NCBI RefSeq assembly: GCF_900112175.1
Contig: NZ_FOYT01000001.1
Location: forward strand, 1,178,001-1,242,000
Length of the DNA stretch: 64,000 nt
Reading direction: 5' to 3'
Origin: Halogeometricum rufum
GTDB taxonomy: Archaea; Halobacteriota; Halobacteria; Halobacteriales; Haloferacaceae
Part shown: piece after piece, positions 1 to 7,275 of the stretch
Layout: every line of letters starts with the position of its first letter
Position numbering within the stretch: position 1 is the first letter of the stretch
Notes under the pieces: generated by a model
Told to the model about the DNA's origin: nothing
Database searches by the model: none
The model's input: the letters and a program-made list of their open reading frames with translations, nothing else
Program-made: the position numbers and the translations under genes

Positions 1-1188
1 GAACTCCTCGCACTCGCGGAGGAACACGGCACGCCCCTCTACGTCGTCGATTTGGACCGCGTGCGGGAGAACTGCGCTCGTCTCGACGCGGCGTTCCCCG
101 ACGCCGAAGTGCGCTACGCGCTGAAGGCCCACACGGGCCGCGCCGTCCTCGAAACCGTCCGCGAGGCGGGACTCGCCGCCGAGTGCGCCTCCGCGGGCGA
201 GGTCGAACGCGCCCTCGCCGCCGGGTACGACGGGAGCGATGTCCAGTACACCGCCGTCAACCCGCCGGGACGTGACCTCGACCACGTCGTGGACCGCTGG
301 CGCGACCATCCGGAACTCACCGTCACCGTCGGCGCGGCGGACACCGTCGACCGCCTGCGCGAACGCGGGTTCGACGGCCGCCTCTGCATCCGCGCCAACC
401 CGGGCGTCGGCGCGGGCCACCACGAGAAGGTCCAGACGGGGGCGAACGCGAAGTTCGGCGTCCCGTACGACGACGTGGCCGAGTTGGCCGAGTCCGTCGC
501 CGACGACTTCGAACTCGTCGGCCTGCACGCCCACGCCGGGAGCGGTATCTCCGGCGACGACCTGTCGAACCACCGCGAACTGGTCCGACGGATGGGCGAA
601 CTCGCCCGCGAGGTGGCGTCCCGCGTCGGCCCCCTCGAGTTCGTGGACGTGGGCGGCGGGTTCGGCGTCCCCTACCGCGAGGACGAACCGCCCCTCGACC
701 TCGAGAGCGTCGCCGACGCGACGCGGGAGGCTCTCGGCGACGTCTCCGGCACCCTCGCGGTCGAACCCGGCCGGTACGTCGTCGCCGACGCGGGCGTCCT
801 CCTCACGCGGGTCAACACCGTCAAGGAGGCGCCCGACGCCACCGTCGTCGGCGTGGACGCGGGGATGACCACCCTGCTCCGCCCCGCGATGTACGACGCC
901 TACCACGAGATTCGGAACCTGTCGGCGACCGAGGACGTTCAGGCGATATCTGCCACCGTCGCGGGCCCTATCTGTGAGTCCTCGGATGTGATGTGTGAGA
1001 ACAGGTTACTCGCCGCTCCCCGTCGAGGACATCTCCTCGCCGTCGGGAACGCGGGTGCCTACGGATACGAGATGGCAAGCACCTACAACTCGCGGCCTCG
1101 ACCGGCCGAAGTCGCACTCTCGGGCGGCGACGCCCGCGTCGTGCGGCGACGAGAGACCCTGGCTGACCTCACGGAGTTAGAAGAATGA
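1..1188 (+). CDS. lysA: Diaminopimelate decarboxylase, 5' end outside window
   Basis: PLP enzyme that decarboxylates meso-diaminopimelate to L-lysine, the last step of the DAP pathway. The frame is open from base 1 (E-L-L-A-L-A-E-E-H-G-T-P-L-Y-V-V-D), so the true start lies upstream. Visible fold-III (alanine-racemase-like) marks are the PLP lysine in 'YALKAHTG' (codon 124-126), 'HAHAGSG', the glycine loop 'DVGGGFGVPY', 'EPGRYVVADAG', the catalytic 'CESSDVMCE' and the C-terminal 'YNSRPRP'. It overlaps dapF by 4 nt (ATGA), so the two are probably translationally coupled. Other haloarchaea usually have further dap genes upstream; that part lies outside the window. Confidence 0.96.
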   Translation, partial: ELLALAEEHGTPLYVVDLDRVRENCARLDAAFPDAEVRYALKAHTGRAVLETVREAGLAAECASAGEVERALAAGYDGSDVQYTAVNPPGRDLDHVVDRWRDHPELTVTVGAADTVDRLRERGFDGRLCIRANPGVGAGHHEKVQTGANAKFGVPYDDVAELAESVADDFELVGLHAHAGSGISGDDLSNHRELVRRMGELAREVASRVGPLEFVDVGGGFGVPYREDEPPLDLESVADATREALGDVSGTLAVEPGRYVVADAGVLLTRVNTVKEAPDATVVGVDAGMTTLLRPAMYDAYHEIRNLSATEDVQAISATVAGPICESSDVMCENRLLAAPRRGHLLAVGNAGAYGYEMASTYNSRPRPAEVALSGGDARVVRRRETLADLTELEE

Positions 1189-2054
1189 GCGTACTTCACG
1201 AACGAATCCCTGTCGCAAAGTATCACGGAACCGGAAACGACTTCATCGTCGTGGACGCGGAGGAGTCGGTCCCCGACCGACCCGCGTTCGCGTCGACGCA
1301 CTGCAACCGAGACTCGGGCATCGGCGGCGCGGAGGCCGAACGGCGCGGCGCGGACGGCGTCCTCTTTCTCGCACTCGAACGTCGCTACTCGCCGCCCCGC
1401 GTCGTGATGACTCTCGTCCAACCCGACGGCTCCGTCGCCGCGATGTGCGGCAACGGCGCGCGGTGCGCCGCCTCGTGGGCCGCCGGGCGGACCGGGTCGT
1501 CGGAACTGATGATAGACACGCCCGCCGGCACGCGCCACGCCATCGTCGAGGGCGACCGGGTCACCATCGAGATGGGCGACCCGTCGTTCCGCCCGCGCGA
1601 CGTCCCCCTCGCCCGGGAGTCCGAACTCGTCGAGGAGGACGTCGAAGGACTGACCGTCACCGCCGTGAACACGGGCGTCCCGCACGCCGTCGCGTTCGTC
1701 GACGACGTGGACGACGTCGACCTCGACGCCGTCGCGCCCGCCGTCCGTCACGCCGACGTGTTCCCCGAGGGCGCCAACGTCACCGTCGCCTCTCCGAACG
1801 ACGACGGGTCGTTCAGTCAGCGCACGTTCGAACGCGGCGTCGAGGGCGAGACGCAGTCCTGCGGCACCGGCGCCGTCGCCGTCGTCGCCGCCGGCAAGCG
1901 CGTCGGACTCCTCGACGGCGACGCCGCCGTGACCGTCTCGCCGCCCGGCGGCGACCTCGAAATCACGGTCCCCGACGACGGTCCGGCCACCCTCTCCGGG
2001 CCGACCGAACGCGAGTTCGAGACCGAACTCGACGTGGACGTCCGCTCTCCCTGA
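1185..2054 (+). CDS. dapF: Diaminopimelate epimerase
   Basis: Converts LL- to meso-diaminopimelate without cofactor, using two cysteines. The 289-residue protein shows 'KYHGTGNDF' near the N-terminus, the first active-site Cys88 in 'MCGNGARC' and the second Cys226 in 'SCGTGA'; both catalytic residues are intact and the length is a little above the usual 270-280. The ATG overlaps the lysA stop by 4 nt, and the dapF stop overlaps the dapE ATG by one base (TGATG), so lysA-dapF-dapE reads as one coupled operon. Confidence 0.97.
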   Translation: MSVLHERIPVAKYHGTGNDFIVVDAEESVPDRPAFASTHCNRDSGIGGAEAERRGADGVLFLALERRYSPPRVVMTLVQPDGSVAAMCGNGARCAASWAAGRTGSSELMIDTPAGTRHAIVEGDRVTIEMGDPSFRPRDVPLARESELVEEDVEGLTVTAVNTGVPHAVAFVDDVDDVDLDAVAPAVRHADVFPEGANVTVASPNDDGSFSQRTFERGVEGETQSCGTGAVAVVAAGKRVGLLDGDAAVTVSPPGGDLEITVPDDGPATLSGPTEREFETELDVDVRSP

Positions 2055-3154
2055 TGGGGTTCGACCCGGTCGCCTTCCTCGAACGGGCCGTCCCCGTCGC
2101 CTCGAACGACGGCGTCTCGGAGATGCGGACGCTCCTCGTGGAGACGCTGGCGTCGCACGGCGCGGACCCCGCGGTGGACGACGCGGGCAACGTCGTCGCC
2201 GCGAGGGGTGCCGCCGACCCCGAGACGCATCTCGTCTTCAACACGCACATCGACACCGTCTCGCCGCACGTCCCGTTCGAGCGAACGACCGACGCCGGCG
2301 ACGACGTGATTCGCGGCCGCGGGTCCTGCGACGCGAAAGGTCCCCTCGCCGCCATCCTCGCGGCGTTCTTCGCCGTCGAACCCGCCGACGACGCGCGGGT
2401 GACGCTCGCGGTCACGCCCGACGAGGAGGTGCTCTCGACCGGCGCGGCGGCACTCGACCTCGACGCCGACATGTACGTCGTCGGCGAACCGACCGGTCTC
2501 GACGTCTGCACCGCCGCCAAGGGTCGGTTTCAGGGCACGCTCACGCTGTCGGGCGTCGCCTCGCACGCCGCCGAACCGCAGTCGGGCGTCAACGCGGTGT
2601 TCGCCCTCGAACGGGCCCTCGCGGCGATTCGCGCGTTCGACGACGGGCGCGCCGCCCACCCGCAGTTGGGCGCGGCGACGCTCACGCCGACGACCGTCGA
2701 GGGCGGCGCCGCGACGAACCAGGTGCCCGCGACGTGCGAACTCGTCCTCGACCGGCGGAGCGTCCCGCCCGAGACGGCCGCGGCGTTCCGAGACTCGCTG
2801 GAGACTGCCGTCCGCGACGCCGTCCCGGACGACGTGGGCGTCGCGTTCGACCTCACCGAGCGACCGACGCCGTTCCTCGAAGCGTTCGCCACCGACGAGG
2901 ACCACGAACTCGTCCGCACTCTGGCCGCGGCGTCCGACCGCGCGGGCGGGTCCGGGGTCGTCCGGCCGTTCACCGCGGCGACGGAGGCGTCGTACTTCGC
3001 GCCCGCCCCCGTCGTCGTCTTCGGCCCCGGCGTCCTCGCGGACGAGACGGGCGCGGTGGCGCACGCCGACCGCGAGTACGTCCGAGTCGCCGACGTGCGC
3101 CGCGCCGCGGACGCCCTCACCGACGCCGTCGGCGAACTCGTCGGAGCGAACTGA
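2054..3154 (+). CDS. dapE: M20 metallopeptidase, succinyl-diaminopimelate desuccinylase type
   Basis: A 366-residue di-zinc amidohydrolase that most likely removes the succinyl group from N-succinyl-LL-DAP, judged mainly by its place behind lysA and dapF. M20 landmarks are present in order: 'HIDTV' (first metal His and Asp), 'GRGSCDAKGP' with the bridging Asp, 'TPDEEVLS' with the catalytic Glu, 'VGEPTGL', and the C-terminal metal ligand in 'AHADREYV'. The start is the ATG overlapping the dapF stop; the same frame is open upstream only as antisense-like shadow. M20 enzymes vary in substrate (LysK-like or general acyl-amino-acid hydrolases are alternatives), so substrate confidence is lower than family confidence. 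Confidence 0.88.
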   Translation: MGFDPVAFLERAVPVASNDGVSEMRTLLVETLASHGADPAVDDAGNVVAARGAADPETHLVFNTHIDTVSPHVPFERTTDAGDDVIRGRGSCDAKGPLAAILAAFFAVEPADDARVTLAVTPDEEVLSTGAAALDLDADMYVVGEPTGLDVCTAAKGRFQGTLTLSGVASHAAEPQSGVNAVFALERALAAIRAFDDGRAAHPQLGAATLTPTTVEGGAATNQVPATCELVLDRRSVPPETAAAFRDSLETAVRDAVPDDVGVAFDLTERPTPFLEAFATDEDHELVRTLAAASDRAGGSGVVRPFTAATEASYFAPAPVVVFGPGVLADETGAVAHADREYVRVADVRRAADALTDAVGELVGAN

Positions 3155-3233
3155 GCGCCTCGTCCGTTCGACGGCCGCGTCGCCGTCCCGCGGAAGCGTA
3201 ACTGCCATACACGTCCGCGGAGTCGAGTCGAGT

Positions 3234-3929
3234 ATGTACGAGGCGGTCCACGCGCACCCCGACGGCGACAGCACGGCGGCCCGATTCGCGACGACGGCCG
3301 CCCGCTACGGGTACGACGGCGTGGTCGTCCGCGGCGACGACGCGAGCCCCGACTACGAGACGCTTCGCGAGGAGGCGCCGTGCGACGTGGTCGACGCCGT
3401 CGAAATCGTCGCCGAGGGACCGGAGCAGGCCAGCGGCGCGGTCGGCAACTACCGCCCGGACCGGACGCTGGTGCTGGTCCGCGGCGGGACGGACCGCCTG
3501 AACCGCTTCGCGGTCGAACAGGACCGCGTGGACGTGTTGACTCGGCCGTTCGCCGGCGACGGCGACGTGAACCACGTCCTCGCGAAGGCCGCCGAGCGGA
3601 ACGGCGTCGCCGTCGAGTTCGACCTCGGGCCGGTCCTCCGTTCGACCGGCGGCCACCGCGTCCAGCATCTCGACTCGCTGCGCAAACTCAAGCGCATCCT
3701 CGACCACTACGACGCGCCGTACGTCGTCAGCGCCAACGCCGCCTCCCACTTGACGCTCCGCGCCCCGCGCGAACTCGCGGCCGTCGGCGACGAAATCGGC
3801 CTCGGGGCCGAGTGGGTCCGCGACGGACTCGCCGCGTGGGGTGACGTCGCCGCCCGCAACCGGGAGCGCTTGTCCGAGTCGTTCATAGCCCCGGGTGTCG
3901 AACGTGGCAGATATGAAGAAGACGATTGA
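3234..3929 (+). CDS. rnp3: Ribonuclease P protein component 3 (Rpp30)
   Basis: Protein subunit of archaeal RNase P, which trims the 5' leader of tRNA precursors; Rpp30 pairs with Pop5, whose gene rnp2 lies two genes downstream. The 231-residue product begins 'MYEAVHAHPDGDSTAARFA', the haloarchaeal Rpp30 N-terminus, and ends in a TIM-barrel-like region with 'VVSANAASHLTLRAPRELA'. The gene overlaps the following methyltransferase gene by 17 nt, so the cluster is probably co-transcribed. No catalytic residue is expected, because catalysis is by the RNA subunit. Confidence 0.93.
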   Translation: MYEAVHAHPDGDSTAARFATTAARYGYDGVVVRGDDASPDYETLREEAPCDVVDAVEIVAEGPEQASGAVGNYRPDRTLVLVRGGTDRLNRFAVEQDRVDVLTRPFAGDGDVNHVLAKAAERNGVAVEFDLGPVLRSTGGHRVQHLDSLRKLKRILDHYDAPYVVSANAASHLTLRAPRELAAVGDEIGLGAEWVRDGLAAWGDVAARNRERLSESFIAPGVERGRYEEDD

Positions 3930-4647
3930 GGAACACGCCGCCCGCTTCTCCGACGCGGCCGCCGACTACGACGAGTCGCAGGACTCGGAAGCGTACCGCG
4001 CCTGCGCGAACCTCGTCATCGACCACGCCGAACCGACCGACGAGGACGTCGTCCTCGACCTGGGGACGGGGACGGGCGCGATAGCCCTCGCCCTCGCGCC
4101 GACGGCGAAGCGCGTCGTCGGCCGCGACGTCAGCGAGGGGATGCTCGAACGGGCCCGCGAGAAGGCCGAGCGCGAAGGTATCGACGACGTCGAGTTCGGC
4201 GAGGGTCGCTTCCGCGACCCGAACTACGACGGCGAGGTGGACACCGGGTCGTCGCAGACGCCCCGAGCCGACGCTCACGGCGCTCGCGTCGACGTCGCAG
4301 TCTCGAACTTCGCCATGCACCACCTCTCCGACGAGGAGAAACGCGAGGCCATCTCGGTCGTCGCCGACCTGGACCCCCGCCGGTTCGTCCTCGGCGACCT
4401 GATGTTCTTCGGGGAGCCCGACCCCGAGGAGCCGTTCTACAGCCCCGATGTCGACGACCCGGCGACGGTGGGGACGCTCGCTGACGCCCTCACCGACGAG
4501 GGGTTCGTCCTCACCGCCGTCGAACGCGTCCACGACCAGGTGGGCGTGCTGGTGGCCGAACGGTTCGGCGACGTTGTCGAGCGAAGCTCGACAGCCCACC
4601 AGATGAAATCTGGTGACGCGAGCGACCGACTCCCGGTCGACGAGTAG
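3913..4647 (+). CDS. Class I SAM-dependent methyltransferase with two in-frame insertions
   Basis: A 244-residue Rossmann-fold methyltransferase. Motif I is 'VLDLGTGTGAIAL', followed by the acidic loop 'VVGRDVSEGML' and motif IV-like 'VAVSNFAMHHL'. The substrate is unknown; the place between the RNase P genes rnp3 and rnp2 suggests RNA but does not prove it. I chose ATG 3913 ('MKKTIEEHAARF') over the GTG at 3895. Two segments look inserted: residues 111-127, where 'EVD' is followed by a low-complexity stretch and then 'VDVAVSN', and residues about 221-235, where the DNA is two adjacent hairpins. Both keep frame. The C-terminus ('MKSGDASDRLPVDE') is therefore probably not ancestral. Confidence 0.88.
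   Translation: MKKTIEEHAARFSDAAADYDESQDSEAYRACANLVIDHAEPTDEDVVLDLGTGTGAIALALAPTAKRVVGRDVSEGMLERAREKAEREGIDDVEFGEGRFRDPNYDGEVDTGSSQTPRADAHGARVDVAVSNFAMHHLSDEEKREAISVVADLDPRRFVLGDLMFFGEPDPEEPFYSPDVDDPATVGTLADALTDEGFVLTAVERVHDQVGVLVAERFGDVVERSSTAHQMKSGDASDRLPVDE
4243..4293 (+). repeat. Putative 51-bp in-frame insertion inside the methyltransferase gene
   Basis: Seventeen codons separate 'GEVD' from 'VDVAVSNF'. The DNA is bordered by GTGGAC (4237-4242) and ends in GTCGAC (4288-4293), like a short duplication of the two codons for Val-Asp. Inside is an imperfect inverted repeat (GAGCCG against CGGCGCTC). That the family normally runs straight from 'YDGEVD' to 'VAVSN' is from memory, so calling this an insertion is inference. 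Confidence 0.45.
4575..4615 (+). repeat. Twin hairpin element in coding sequence
   Basis: Two adjacent perfect hairpins: TGTCGAGC-GAA-GCTCGACA (4575-4593) and CACCAGAT-GAA-ATCTGGTG (4597-4615). Each has an 8-bp stem and an identical GAA triloop, with only 3 bases between them. They lie within the last 25 codons of the methyltransferase gene and just before rnp2. The symmetry resembles a REP-like or palindromic mobile unit; it could also act as an RNA structure before rnp2. Confidence 0.7.
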
Positions 4648-5127
4648 ATGAAACACCTGCCGAAACACCTCCAGCCCCGGTGGCGCTACCTCGCCGTCGA
4701 ACTGGAGTCGTGGCCCGACGCGTCGTTCGACCGGGGGGACTTCCAGCGCGAACTGTGGTACGCCGCGCAGAACCTGTTCGGCGACAGCGGAAGCGCCGCG
4801 GCCGACCTGACGGTGCTGTCGTTCTCCTTCGCCGACGGGGAGGGCGAGACGGTGGTGCGCGCCTACCGCGGCGCGGAGGACCGGGCCCGGGCGGCGCTCA
4901 CCTGCCTCTCGACGGTCAACGGGTCGCCCGTCGGCGTCCGCGTCGCCGGCGTCTCCGGTACGGTGCGTGCCTGTGAAGAAAGGTATTTAGGACGCCGGGC
5001 CGGAACTTCCGAAGAGAGAGACGTCGTGTTCGAGGACGAGTCGCGGCCCGCCGTCATCCGTGATTCACGGGTCGACGTTCGCGGGGCCGACGGGTTCGTC
5101 GGCGCGGCGCAACTCGATTTCGAGTGA
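4648..5127 (+). CDS. rnp2: Ribonuclease P protein component 2 (Pop5/Rpp14)
   Basis: Pop5 subunit of archaeal RNase P, 159 residues. The N-terminus 'MKHLPKHLQPRWRYLAVEL' and the 'REL..A..NLFGD' helix match haloarchaeal Pop5, with an RRM-like core and 'ALTCLSTVNGSPVGVRV' near the middle. It starts immediately after the methyltransferase stop (TAG then ATG) and ends 6 nt before psmA, continuing the rnp3-methyltransferase-rnp2-psmA operon. A local AT-rich stretch near 4978-4992 ('ggtatttagg') could be an internal promoter for psmA, but nothing else supports that. Confidence 0.93.
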   Translation: MKHLPKHLQPRWRYLAVELESWPDASFDRGDFQRELWYAAQNLFGDSGSAAADLTVLSFSFADGEGETVVRAYRGAEDRARAALTCLSTVNGSPVGVRVAGVSGTVRACEERYLGRRAGTSEERDVVFEDESRPAVIRDSRVDVRGADGFVGAAQLDFE

Positions 5128-5133
5128 TAACTT

Positions 5134-5898
5134 ATGCAGGGACAAGCCCAACAGCAGGCATACGACCGCGGGATTACCATCTTCTCGCCCGATGGTCGTC
5201 TCTACCAGGTAGAGTACGCGCGTGAAGCAGTCAAACGAGGGACGGCGAGCATCGGGGTCCGGACGCCCGAGGGCGTCGTCCTCGCCGCCGACAAGCGCTC
5301 CCGGTCGCCACTCATGGAACCGACGAGCGTCGAGAAGATTCACAAGGCGGACGACCACGTCGGCATCGCCTCGGCCGGCCACGTCGCCGACGCGCGCCAA
5401 CTGATCGACTTCGCCCGCCGGCAGGCGCAGGTCAACCGACTGCGCTACGGCGAACCCATCGGCATCGAGACGCTGACGAAGGAAGTCACCGACCACATCC
5501 AGCAGTACACGCAGGTCGGCGGCGCACGCCCGTTCGGCGTCGCCCTCCTCATCGGCGGCATCGAGAACGGCACGCCGCGCTTGTACGAGACGGACCCCTC
5601 GGGGACGCCGTACGAGTGGAAGGCCGTCTCCATCGGTGCCGAACGAGGTGACCTCCAGGAGTACCTCGAAGAGAACTACCGCGACGACCTGACTCTCGAC
5701 GAGGGCATCGGGCTCGCACTCCGCGCCATCGCCTCCACGAACGAGGGCCAACTCGAATCGGGCGGCGTCGACGTGGCCACCGTCACCACCGAGACGGAGG
5801 CGTTCGTCGAACTCACCAACGACGAGATAGACGAGTACATCGTCGAGAACGACCTCGAACCGACGGACGAGGACGAGACGGACGAACCGGCCGAGTAG
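5134..5898 (+). CDS. psmA: Proteasome subunit alpha
   Basis: Forms the outer seven-membered gate rings of the archaeal 20S proteasome, which admit unfolded protein to the beta-subunit chamber. The N-terminal gate and alpha signature are clear: 'YDRGITIFSPDGRLYQVEYA' followed by 'REAVKRGTASIGVRT'. The protein has 254 residues with an acidic C-terminal tail (DEDETDEPAE) typical of haloarchaeal alpha1. It lies 6 nt after rnp2, the common archaeal arrangement that links tRNA processing genes with protein turnover. The beta subunit gene is not in the window. Confidence 0.98.
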   Translation: MQGQAQQQAYDRGITIFSPDGRLYQVEYAREAVKRGTASIGVRTPEGVVLAADKRSRSPLMEPTSVEKIHKADDHVGIASAGHVADARQLIDFARRQAQVNRLRYGEPIGIETLTKEVTDHIQQYTQVGGARPFGVALLIGGIENGTPRLYETDPSGTPYEWKAVSIGAERGDLQEYLEENYRDDLTLDEGIGLALRAIASTNEGQLESGGVDVATVTTETEAFVELTNDEIDEYIVENDLEPTDEDETDEPAE

Positions 5899-6081
5899 TC
5901 CCGCACTCGCTTCCCGCGGACTCTCCTCGACGCTTCGACGCGCAGTTTTCACGGAGTCGCGTCGCCCTCGACTCCGGACGGTCCCGACGCCGTCACCGAC
6001 GCTCACGAGCGATGCGTCTCGCGGGTCGAAACGACGGCGGTAGGGGCCGCGGACGACGGTGGAGGCCGCGACGGCGGCGGT

Positions 6082-6435
6082 TCAGTACTCCTCGTACGCG
6101 AGGTTCATCAGCCACTGCGAGAAGGCGTTGCTGTTGGCGTTTATCTCCTCCTCGCCGATGAACGGCGACAGCATGTCGCCGGCCATCAGCATCGAGAAGT
6201 CGAGGTCGCGCGCGGTCGGTTCGAGGTAGTAGGTGTTGTGTCCGTTGTACACCGTCTCTTCGCGGTTGATGAGGTCGAGCGAGAACAGACGCTCTGCGAT
6301 ACGGCTTCCCTTCCGGGAGGTGATGTCGAGTTCCTTCCAGAAGTCGCTCTGGTGGATGCCGCCGGTCTCTCGGATGAGTTCGAGTCCTGCACGTTCGTCG
6401 TCCGAGAGGTCGGCTTCGGCCTCGCCTGCGCTCAT
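6082..6435 (-). CDS. Winged-helix DNA-binding regulator
   Basis: A 117-residue protein with a single helix-turn-helix domain at about residues 10-62 ('GLELIRETGGIHQSDFWKEL' then 'RKGSRIAERLFSLDLINRE'), followed by a wing and a conserved-looking tail 'LLSPFIGEEE'-like region that reads 'DMLSPFIGEEEINANSNAF'. It resembles MarR/Lrp-type archaeal regulators; the target is unknown. The start ATG at 6435 is supported by a TATA box (TTTAAA, centred 27-28 nt upstream), so the mRNA is probably leaderless. A longer upstream open frame is basic and alanine/threonine-rich and is rejected as shadow. Confidence 0.82.
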   Translation of the reverse strand: MSAGEAEADLSDDERAGLELIRETGGIHQSDFWKELDITSRKGSRIAERLFSLDLINREETVYNGHNTYYLEPTARDLDFSMLMAGDMLSPFIGEEEINANSNAFSQWLMNLAYEEY

Positions 6436-6458
6436 ATCCCGTGAGTCGTCCGCGTGCC

Positions 6459-6466
6459 GTTTAAAC
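6459..6466 (-). promoter_or_regulatory. TATA box of the winged-helix regulator gene
   Basis: GTTTAAAC, centred about 27 nt upstream of the ATG at 6435; this spacing predicts a transcript starting at or next to the start codon. It overlaps the 3' end of the NRDE gene. Confidence 0.6.
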
Positions 6467-7219
6467 CTGACTTTCGACGGGTTCGTACGCCGTCTCGCAG
6501 GGCGGCCCCGGGGCGAAGGCGTAGTCGGCGTCGCCGTCGGCCCGCAGGGTGACGAGCGACGACGACCGGGTGCCGTACCGGCCCTCGGGGTCGTGGACGC
6601 AGACGCCGTAGTCGTGGTCGCGCAGCACCGACGCCGCACGCTCGCGCCACGCGTCGGCGGACTCCCGGTCGGACCGTTCGCGGGGTTCGAGCGCCTCGCG
6701 CACGCGTCGGGCGTTGTCCGCCTGTTCCCGCCCCGCCTCGGGCCGGCGCGCGGGTTCGAAGTAGTCGCCGTCGGCCCCCACGTTCACCACGACGTGGACG
6801 CCCGGCGTCAGTCGCGTCGTCGACAGCGTCCCGTCCCACTCGAACAGGAAGGCGTCGGCGGCGTCGGCGACGACGAGGTTGAACCCGTCGTACGTGTCCG
6901 CCGCGACGGCGGCTTCCACCGTCTCGCGCGCGGCCGCGGCGCTCTCTGCCCGCAGGGCGTCGCGGACGAGTCGGCCGCGCGAGCGTTCGCCGCCGCCCGC
7001 CACCTCGACCCAGCGGTTGGTGACGCCGACGAAGACGCCGCGCTCGTTGTATCCGACCCACGTCCCCCCCGCCTCCGCGTCGCGCGGGGCGACGAACGCC
7101 GGGTCGCCCTCGACGACGCTCGGCGGTTCAGACGGCCGGTCGGTCAGTTCGTCGCGGTTGGCCGCGACGACGACGGGCGCTTCCTCGAACACCTGCCACG
7201 CGATGGTCAGCGTACACAC
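6461..7219 (-). CDS. NRDE (TANGO2-like) family protein
   Basis: A 252-residue protein beginning 'MCTLTIAW' from a GTG start. It carries the family name motif in 'VVVAANRDELTDRPS' and the conserved 'GGTWVGYNERGVFVGVTNR'. Cys2 would become the N-terminal nucleophile if Met is removed, as in Ntn-hydrolases. The biochemical role of the family is not settled; eukaryotic TANGO2 has been linked to heme and lipid handling. It lies 56 nt after the FolC-FolP gene on the same strand and may be co-transcribed with it. Confidence 0.85.
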   Translation of the reverse strand: MCTLTIAWQVFEEAPVVVAANRDELTDRPSEPPSVVEGDPAFVAPRDAEAGGTWVGYNERGVFVGVTNRWVEVAGGGERSRGRLVRDALRAESAAAARETVEAAVAADTYDGFNLVVADAADAFLFEWDGTLSTTRLTPGVHVVVNVGADGDYFEPARRPEAGREQADNARRVREALEPRERSDRESADAWRERAASVLRDHDYGVCVHDPEGRYGTRSSSLVTLRADGDADYAFAPGPPCETAYEPVESQV

Positions 7220-7275
7220 GGGTCGGAGTAGGCGCGGCGGCGAGAAAACGGTTGGGCGCTCGGGCGACGGGCGGG

